From assembly GCA_947579605.1 (NCBI GenBank), contig OX388306.1, forward strand, positions 372,001 to 436,000: a stretch of DNA of 64,000 nucleotides, in the 5' to 3' direction. The notes below the pieces were generated by a model. The model saw nothing but the letters and a program-made list of their open reading frames with translations. It was not told the origin of the DNA and made no database searches. The position numbers and the translations under genes were made by a program. Positions 55,616 through 64,000 of this stretch are shown here, one piece after another. This DNA is from Athripsodes cinereus (taxonomy: Eukaryota; Arthropoda; Insecta; Trichoptera; Leptoceridae). Within the stretch, counting starts at the first letter, position 1. The number at the start of each line of letters is the position of its first letter.

Positions 55616-56385
55616 TTGAAAAATGGTGTATTTGAATTATAAATTAGATTATGTTCAATTATCAGTTGAACCAAAGTTTTTCAGCTTTTCAAGTTGTTGA
55701 AAGCCGAGTTTGTTGAATTTTGTGTCACCTCTGTTTATTATTACTTATTTAATTTTAATTTCCACCACAACCTTGTAGTATTATTTTTTTAATTTCATTT
55801 TATTTCTTTATTGTTTAGGATTACAATTTATTATTATTAAGTATGTCTCCATTTACTTTCTGTCATTACTTACTTACTATTATTAATATTAAAATATAAT
55901 TTATTTTTGTAAATTTAGTTAATGATTTTGTATCACAATTTATACTTATTAATTCTATTTAGGGTATCATGTATTATAATTATGATATTTATTATTTTTT
56001 TGTTTATTATATTATATTGTATTAATATTTTATATAGAGCCTGAAATAATTCCAATTTATTTCTATTACATTGAGTATTCCAAATGAGTTCTCTTATAAT
56101 TATGTTTTTATTGGTGTCGTCCTATCGAGGCTTTTGTATCATACATCATATAACAAAACAGTTCTTAGTTGATCATATCAGATCTTGTAAATCTTTGAAT
56201 TTGTTTATACGTGTGTGAATATGTTTAAATGTAATGTATGCACTCTATGGAAACTAAAACATAAATGCTTAGTGCATTTATTTTGCATTCAATACGAGGA
56301 TCACGACATTATTCAAATTGTTTTAGAAATAAAACATTTTCATTAAATTTTGACATTGTGAAAATTCATTTCAATATAAATTTTT

Positions 56386-56567
56386 AAATGTAATACCTAT
56401 TAAAACACTGTTTAATTTTCACATATGATTTTGTATTTAGTTAATTAACAATGTCTAAATACTAATTGCCGAGCGCTTTCACCTTGCGGCAATCAGTATT
56501 TAGTCATGGTTAATTGACTAAATACAAAATCGTGTGTGGAAATTAAAGTGTTTTAATATTACATTTT
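56386..56567. mobile_element. Fold-back MITE, 182 bp
   Basis: AAATGTAAT at 56386 and ATTACATTT ending 56567. The arms, about 85 bp each, share TTAAAACACT / AGTGTTTTAA, GATTTTGTATTTAGT / ACTAAATACAAAATC and ATTGCCG / CGGCAAT around a small loop. Confidence 0.88.
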
Positions 56568-59500
56568 AAAACTTGTATTAGAACAGTTTCAGTGTACCAA
56601 AATTATATTCAAAATCAATCAAAACTTAATAAACCTTGTTACTTGTTTAATTTTTCATTCAATTATATTTTTGCTGTCGTACATGTTCTCATCTCAACCT
56701 CATAATAATAGGCCTTCACAGAGCACACACAGTACTACTAATGTAATAATAATTGTAATGTAACTCGAGTAGTTGATTCAGATATCTAAATAGATACAAA
56801 AATATTAATATTCAGTTAAATAGATACAACCTAACCTCTATTCCAATTACAATCTAATAAACATGTTCCCAACTTATATTATTACCAATATAACTTACTT
56901 CTTATATGAAATACATATTTATGATATTTTGATAGAGACTCCAACACTCATGACTCTTAAATCTTAACTCTCACCTACCTACCTACATTCCATATTATAA
57001 AATTATCTATCTATTATAATACAAAACAAATCTATTGTAAAACGGGGTGGTTTGTTGCCTGATGGTAGATTATCAAACTTACAATTGAGACACCCGAGTT
57101 AGATTCCAATCACTGCTGACTCACTCCACCTTCACGACACCGTGTCCGGGAGTGTATTTATGTATGTAAAAAAAATGATGAAACGAATGACAGATATCCA
57201 ACGGGATTTTAAACAAAATATTCGGCCACTGTCTAATTGTACCTATCCTTCTCTATAGATTAATATGTTATGTTGGGTGTGTGATATCCAACTGTATATA
57301 AGTATCTAATATTTATTTTATTTCTTTTGTGTATTTTTATTTTACAACTGAGTGTACGATCAAACAACTTCCATAACTCAACATGTCGAAAAATTCAAAT
57401 TTTTCATTTACTTGGTTATACAAGCAATCAACACCACTCTTTCAATTGCACAAACAAATAACATAAAAAAAAATATAGTTCCCTTTATATATTAAATAAG
57501 TAAGTATATATTTATAGAAAAAACCAAATGCACCTACCTATTTTCAATTTCACAAATAAATATTTGGCATTGTTTAACTATTGAACGGAACAAAGAGAAT
57601 GTATATTATATACCATATTTCACTTTCTGTTATATTTTTAAAATTCAATATAAATATATCAAAATTAAAAAATGGTGATTTCTCGAATATAAGGTATTTC
57701 TACTTGTTGAGTTATAGAATTGGACAGTCGATATGTGCAGTAAAGGAAAAAAGGTATACTTATCAAAAATTTCTTTTTTTTAATATATTTCCAATTTTAA
57801 TAGTTTTTGTGGAATATTTCTGAAGCGCTACTGTCGATTACATAATGATGCTCTCCAGATATCAGTTTTTAAGTTTATTAATTTTAAAACCATTTGGTAT
57901 ATAATGCATGATCATATGGTTTCAAAAACATGATTTATTTACTGTTTAGCCCTCAGTGAGCTTGGTTGTTATAATTTCTTTAAAATGAATTAATCTTAGT
58001 GAGAAAAGTGAAATGTCACAAAGTGTTAAATTTGTAGTTAAATTTGCTCATTGTATGAAAATTATTTATTGTATAATATTCTATCTTAAACTTTGTTTTA
58101 TCTTTCAGATTAACTTAAATTGTAATTATTATTATTATATATTGCGTAAAAATTATATTTCCTGAAAGGACTGAGTGAATATTGTTGCATAACTTTTTAT
58201 TGTAGCAATCTTATTAATATAAATAATATAATATATATATTTATACAATTTTCTTGTTGGCAGTTCTTCTATTGTAATGTTGGCTCTCGTTTTTGTTATC
58301 TGCTGTTAACTAATACAAAAAAATTGTTATTGTGTGAAATATAACTTCAATAATGTCATCTATACAAAATATTCTATTTAAACTGGTAAAGTATAAGAAC
58401 TGTCTAGGTTCATCAAGATAGGGGTTACAAACAAACAAATGTATTTGTTGTCTTTTTTCTTGTCTTTTGTCAGTACAATGTATACAAAAGATAGCTGGAT
58501 TTGATCAATCTTTCTTTTATATATATTTACAAAGGAAGAAATGAATGCATTCATTTGTATGTTTACGCTCTCAAAGTGGATTGTGCTAGGAAACAAATCA
58601 ATACTTCAGTTTTTTTTTTCGCTTCTATGAAGCAAACTAAAAAACCTTAAAAATGCAAATTAATTTGAGTTATGTTATCAGACTTAAAACGTGTAACTGC
58701 TTAAGTTCCAAATTTTATTTAAAATCAAGCTAAAATTTGTTAGTGAGTTTATTTGAATTTGATATCCAAATTTGATATATACCTCTAAAACTACTTTCAT
58801 TCCGAATAACATAAATAAATGAATGGTAATTCTAATAGATAGAAACATTGCGAATATTAACAATATATATAACAATACAATATATAACACACGTGGGAAG
58901 CTATCGTTATTATTATGATTATATGCGTATATATTGTTGTAACTATTTTTATTTTATATAAATATATATATATATATACAATATGTAGGTAGATAATATT
59001 CATATAATTATATAAAATATTAAGTAGTTAGCGGGTAGTCGTCTCTTCCTTGTATCATATGTCAAATACCAGCCGCGCCAGGGCTCTACCAATCAAACAA
59101 ACAAACAAACCTAGTAACGTTAATAATTAACTAACTATTCAAAACTATTAAAATATTATATAATAATATGCATTATATATAATAAATTATATCTAAGTAT
59201 GTAATATTATAAAATTATATAAAAATATATATATGACACCCCCCTATTACTTTATATATAATATTTCTCTTACAGTGACGTTTCGGAATGCAAACAAAGA
59301 AATACTTCTTTAAGTTGAGCACTGTCAAAAATTTGAATTCCTTAATTGTTATCCACTAATGAAAATGTTTTTTTTGTAAATGTAAGAAAAGTTTCAAATG
59401 ATTCCAGAATGTTGCAAACTGAAAAAAATCCCTGAAGATAATGTTACAGTTTGAAGATATATCTGATATTTTAAATTTTTGTAATGGAAATAAAATTATG

Positions 59501-60497
59501 AGGGAATTAATTAACTTATTTCTCAAGTTAATAGAATTCCGTTCAAAGATTTAGGAATAAAAAATTTAACTGTTTTTTTTTATAATGCTCAGCTCTGCTT
59601 ATTCCAGAATAGTTTTATCTCCACTAAGGAAAAAAACTTCTACTGTAATTAAATTATTGCTAGGCATTTAGTGTTATTTGAAGCCCAAGTGAAAACGGAA
59701 TTCTAAAAGGAGATATTCTGGAGTTTTGTTTGTATTACGATGTTCCACTGTTCTTCAGATTATTTTAACTTACCATGTTATATTTTGACAATATGTTGGT
59801 GATATAACTAACACCCAACGCTGCAACAGAAAACTTTGAGTGAAAATAAAAAATCACTCTACATTTTTTAGATTGAGATAAACAGTAGCTCTGTGACAAT
59901 ATCTTGGACATACAAAAAGTGTGTTGTAGGTTTTATTTGTGTAAATTACGATAATGTATCATATTGTTTGTTGTCCAGGAGATATGAATTTTATTTGAGT
60001 CTTGTAATATTTTTCAATAAACTTACATTAACATCTGTGCTGCTTTTAAGGAGTTTTATAATTCTCATATTGTTTCTCTGTGCGAGTGTTGGATAGAGGA
60101 TGCCTTCCAAACTGCTGCATTATAATTATGTAATGTGCTCTTTTCTTGTTTCCCCGATTGTATTATTATTAGTGTAAGGCATTCCCATATTGTATGGTGA
60201 TTTATATATTGTATGATTATTATTAGTTTGTATAATCTGTTAATTTTATGAGAATATTTTAAACACTGTATTACTATTATTATTTTTAATAAATATATTG
60301 TAATCTTCAAAATAATATCTTTACTTTTTTTACTATCCAATCCAAAACATCATTAGAGAATATAAGATATTTTGAACCACTCCAGATTAGTCATTCCAAT
60401 TGATCACACTCATCCATAGTCAACCTATTTGAATAGGTATTAACTAGGTAGGTATGTTGTATATGATACACATACATACATACATAGACAACTCACA
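56568..60497. other. No gene recognised; AT-rich
   Basis: Very AT-rich, with TA repeats (about 58965-58980), a CAAA repeat (59096-59112) and several AATAAA motifs (for example near 60018 and 60288). No coding stretch or splice-supported exon. It could be distal 3' UTR or intergenic. Confidence 0.4.
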
Positions 60498-60693
60498 CAG
60501 ATCGAGCTAGTCCCAAACTAAGATGAATCTTGTATTATGGGTACTAACGCGACGATACACACATATACATGTAACACCCAGACCCAGGACAATTTGAAAA
60601 AGGTCATTTTTCACTTTGCCCTGGCCGGGAATCGAACCTGGGACCTCGTGACTCAAAGGCAAGAGCGTTACCTCCATGCCACACCGGCCGACA
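60498..60693 (-). mobile_element. tRNA-derived SINE, family D
   Basis: Minus-sense head (60622-60691) has TGGCATGGAGGTAACG (A-box region) and GGTTCGATTCC, a perfect B box. The body has CAAATTGTCCTGGGTCTGGG and the end ATTCATCTTAGTTTGGGACT. The acceptor stem and trailer are not those of a tRNA gene. Confidence 0.8.
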
Positions 60694-60699
60694 TACATA

Positions 60700-61958
60700 T
60701 GTGAACTTCCTTAAGGAGTGCACAACACAGAGTTTTGACGCTTATGAATCGACTTAAGGCTTGGTTAAGAGTACTCTTTAAACCTAGGTAACATTCTTAA
60801 TTCCTCTGTACCATGCTTATCACATGACTTGAAATTTTTGGAAGTTGTATATAAGTTCAACTTTCCTAGAATTACTGTACTTTCAAACTGGAAAGACATC
60901 TGTTTTAGTTCAATGGAAACAACATTGGAAGCATCCATCTTCATATAAGCTCGTGTTAAAAATTCATAACATAAAAAGAATATAACTTGCGACATGATGG
61001 TGCTTGGTGGTGATTGACAATGTCCTTACAAGACGAAAGATATATCTCTCGTTAATAAATCAAATAATAGAATAAAACATTTTTTTTTTTTTATTTTGTT
61101 ATGGAATTCTACTACCTAAACACCGATATAGTGAATAATGATGCTTCTAAGTGATTTTCTATCGACGCCCTTTAATGATTGTTTGATCATCTCGAGGGGT
61201 GCTGTTACGGGGTACACTTAAGGAAATGCTCTTTAATGGTGTTTTTAAAAAAAGTTTTTTTGAATACAAGACTTATTATGGAAAAGTATGAGACCAAGTT
61301 TGAGTTTTTGGATTTACAGTTACCAAATATTTGTCACACAAATAGATAGCAGTAAAAAACTTAATGCACCACTTAAAGCAGCACTGTACAAATGACATGC
61401 GACTTTAATTTTATTAATTCACGTTTCACAATACAAAATACATTTACAGAAAACATGTAAAGCTTCAAATATTTCTAACCAGTGGTACTGTAACAAGTGA
61501 TATCTGTATGCCGGAGCGAAACTACACTATCTCAATGGACGCCATTTTTCAGTATGGCCGTTCAAAGTTTTTTCAATAAAATTATATTTGCTTCTCACAT
61601 GTTAGTTAACACAGTATTATATACTCTTATAAATTATTATGAATGATAGCTATTTATCATATCTCACACTCTTTTGAAAAATTTTACAATATTGCATTAA
61701 AATGGTATTGTTTTGCTTTTACAAAAATTTGTCATTTTTTTATTTATGGATATCTATTTCAAAATATAACTTGTTTTCAAGACAGATGAATAATATGTCA
61801 TTTAAAAGGGCATAACAAGGACTACAATACTATGTTTATAAGTAACTTCGGCCTAAATTCGACATGGTGTAGTTTCGCTCCCACGTACACATATATATAA
61901 GTGATTTATTATTAATAAATCAAATGTTTTTGTGTTAACACTTTGGAAATTCATTATA
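60700..61958. other. No gene recognised
   Basis: Includes a LINE-like segment at 61015-61145 (AAGACGAAAGATATATCTCT, then a T run and TTCTACTACCTAAACACCGA) shared with 53120-53205 and about 46435-46460. Confidence 0.4.
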
Positions 61959-62069
61959 ATTAAAATGATTTTAAAAACACTGTATAATTTCCAAATTAAA
62001 TTTATTCACCTCACTGAGGTGAATAAATTTAATTTGGAAATTATACAGTGTTTTTAAAATCATTTTAAT
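61959..62069. repeat. Perfect 111-bp palindrome (55-bp arms, 1-base loop)
   Basis: Left arm 61959-62013 is the exact reverse complement of 62015-62069, with C at 62014 as the only unpaired base. The arm starts ATTAAAATGATTTTAAAAAC and ends AAATTTATTCACCTCA. No mismatch in 55 pairs. Confidence 0.98.
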
Positions 62070-63366
62070 GATTTATTATTGCATATATAACTACTTTGTA
62101 TGATGAAAACCTACACTAAAAAAGAAAGGAAAGTAAAAACTTGGTTGAGGAGAGTAAAAACTTGGTTAACTTTCAAACATTTATTAAATAAAACGTGTTA
62201 AAAATACACAGACACCCCAAACATGCTCTGTTATTGACCAATGCATTTCTTATACAAAGTAAATATCACTAAATTTTTTATATTTTTCTAAAAATATACA
62301 CTCGCTAAATTAATAATTTCCAGGTTAATAATATGCAACATAAGTGCATTTTAAAATTTCAAAGAAAATTTAGAAATCTTGGTGAATATACATACAATTT
62401 CACACATAGCTATTTTAATACCAGATAATGAACAAGGTAATGCTTGCCTACCTTACAGAGAATGAAATAAAAAGATACAAATTTGTTGTCACTTACCAAA
62501 AGTATTTGTTAAGTAAAAAACTTTGTAAAACAGTCAAATAAATAAAGAAGTTATTCATTTTTAGGGCTAATGCCAATTGATTTTGGATGCTTAAATTTTT
62601 GGCCAGTATGCATATCAAAATTTGTACTTTACCTCATCAACCATGAAAATGAACAAAATACATAATTAAATTGACTAAATACCCATTAATTTCAATAAAT
62701 TTGAAAACATTTTCTAAAAAAATCTGCGGAATAAAATATGCACATCAAACACATCATCAAAATTCACGTAAGTATGAATTACTTAACTTATTTTGTGTGG
62801 CACAAATTATTATATTATTGAAATTTAATTAATTGTGACAATATTAAATATATTATTACAAAAATATATTAATTATCATAATACAAAAGAAAATTTTAGA
62901 CCAGCTTTACTCCCGCTAACTAACACAAGATAATTTTTATGAATTATTTTATATATATTTTTTCGAAGATTCGTAAGTGTTGGAACACCTAATACTCTCT
63001 TCTCTACCCTGCAAGTGATGCATATCTTGCAATTAAAACCATACCTATTTTTAAATATATCATTTATATATAATATATACAGATAGACTCTATGTCGAGA
63101 TCAATAGACAGCCAGCTGGTTAAGAAATTTACCCCATAGCTTGTATGGTCGGAATGTCATTGCATTAAAAAATATGTAGAGATCTTCTCTCAGTTTTTTT
63201 TTCACACTTCTCAGCATAATGATTATACAAAACTAAACAACCTAATGCCGGAAAAAAATACCTATCCAGAAATCAAGGAAGAATCAGAAGTGCTAAAATA
63301 ATAGCATTGTGCCTGAAATATGTTCCAAAATTATCTTACAATACTGCATATATAGTAATTATTATA
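62070..63366. other. No gene recognised
   Basis: AT-rich DNA between the palindrome and the next fold-back element; possibly 3' flank of the minus-strand gene at the right edge. Confidence 0.4.
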
Positions 63367-63640
63367 TCATGTTTGTTCTTTTATGTGTTTGTGGGTTTGC
63401 AACCGCATATTTGTTGAATAATATACATCTTACGTTTCGACCAGCCTACTGGGGCCATCTTCAAATATTTCTTACTACGTCTTCTCTCCTCTCACATCGC
63501 CAGAAGCGCAGACGATGTAGAGAAGAGAAAATTTAGTAAGACATTTCTGAAGATGGCTCCAGCAGGCGGGTCGTAATATAGGATGTATTTCTAACAAATA
63601 CACAGCTGCAAGCCCACAAACACAGAAGAACAAATTTGTC
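63367..63640. mobile_element. Fold-back MITE, about 274 bp
   Basis: TTTGTTCTTTTATGTGTTTG at left against CAAACACAGAAGAACAAATT at right. The arms of about 110 bp share TTTGCAACCGCATATTTGTT / AACAAATACACAGCTGCAAG and GGGGCCATCTTCAAATATTT / ATTTCTGAAGATGGCTCC. Confidence 0.85.
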
Positions 63641-63772
63641 AGAATCGCTGCGAATACCTAAAAACTTCATGTTTTAATAGTAACTTCACATCACATTGTG
63701 TTGTCACACTTATTTAAGAGAGAAAATAAAGACTTGAAGAATAGAAACTTATTTAAAAATAAAGACATCAGT

Positions 63773-64000
63773 TTAGTGAGCCCTCTTTACTCTCTTATTG
63801 GGAGGTGATGTGTCTGCGGTGTGGTTCCCATTGCAGGTAGAGTGTAGGGAGGAGAGACGGGGGAACCTATGCTCCAATTGGAGATGGGAGAGGGGGGCCA
63901 GACCGAGACATGCACGGAGAACATTCTCAATGGCGGAACGCTGTCGGGAGAGAGCATTAACGACAGGAGCACCTTGGGGAACAGCTGGTGCCTTGAGCAA
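63773..64000 (-). CDS. C-terminal part of an unrecognised minus-strand gene
   Basis: Minus frame entering from the right edge and ending in TAA at 63773-63775: [67 protein letters not shown]. Composition is protein-like and GC-rich against the AT-rich flank. The end is basic and could be a nuclear localisation signal. It looks like a last exon of a host gene convergent with aPKC. The family is not recognised. The overlapping 61-codon frame is a shadow. Confidence 0.6.
   Translation of the reverse strand: MLKAPAVPQGAPVVNALSRQRSAIENVLRACLGLAPLSHLQLEHRFPRLSSLHSTCNGNHTADTSPPNKRVKRAH

Noticed and set aside
60622..60691. tRNA gene on the minus strand
   Set aside because: Good A and B boxes, but the sequence continues into a conserved SINE body and the acceptor stem is not that of a tRNA.
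63309..63536. 75-codon plus-strand frame
   Set aside because: Lies across the left arm of a fold-back MITE; no protein character.

Overview
The window is AT-rich insect nuclear DNA, almost certainly from a moth or butterfly. The evidence is one conserved animal gene split by long introns, very dense remnants of non-LTR retrotransposons, SINEs and fold-back DNA transposons of lepidopteran type, and no bacterial gene organisation. Species cannot be fixed from the sequence alone.

The only host gene I can name is atypical protein kinase C (aPKC), on the + strand from 22.5 to about 47.6 kb. It enters the window after its PB1 region. The exons seen are: a short linker exon (22542-22592); the pseudosubstrate/C1-start exon (33081-33166); one long C1 plus kinase exon (40272-41438); two alternative-looking C-tail exons (42726-42850 and 44322-44437); the hydrophobic-motif exon with the canonical stop (46655-46742); and a further open exon at 47406-47555. 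That last exon stays in frame with the sequence behind the canonical TGA across a phase-0 intron. The interchangeable C-tail exons and the possible stop-codon readthrough, or alternative-donor, C-terminal extension are the most interesting biology here. At the right edge the C-terminal part of an unrecognised minus-strand gene (63773-64000) converges on aPKC.

The rest is mobile DNA. 1-4.1 kb: 5' part of a BEL/Pao LTR retrotransposon on the minus strand with an open gag-pol frame. 4.1-15.7 kb: LINE ends, Helitron-like pieces, a hAT-like element, a TTAA-flanked fold-back element and SINE-like copies. 15.8-20.15 kb: one LINE split by a second LINE, with a 15-bp target duplication and a 52-bp palindrome at the older element's 5' end. 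20.15-40.2 kb: upstream flank and aPKC introns filled with LINE C-terminal fragments, SINEs and two inverted tRNA-derived SINEs. 42-51 kb: MITEs inside and just after the aPKC C-terminal region, including a PIF/Harbinger-type element with a remnant of a transposase start. 51-63.7 kb: AT-rich DNA with LINE ends, fold-back elements and a perfect 111-bp palindrome.

Two repeat patterns recur. Many LINE 3' ends carry a hairpin just before a simple-repeat tail, and the stem sequence changes between copies while pairing is kept. An abundant SINE-like family ends in the same short motif as a LINE family present in the window, which suggests it borrows that LINE's machinery.
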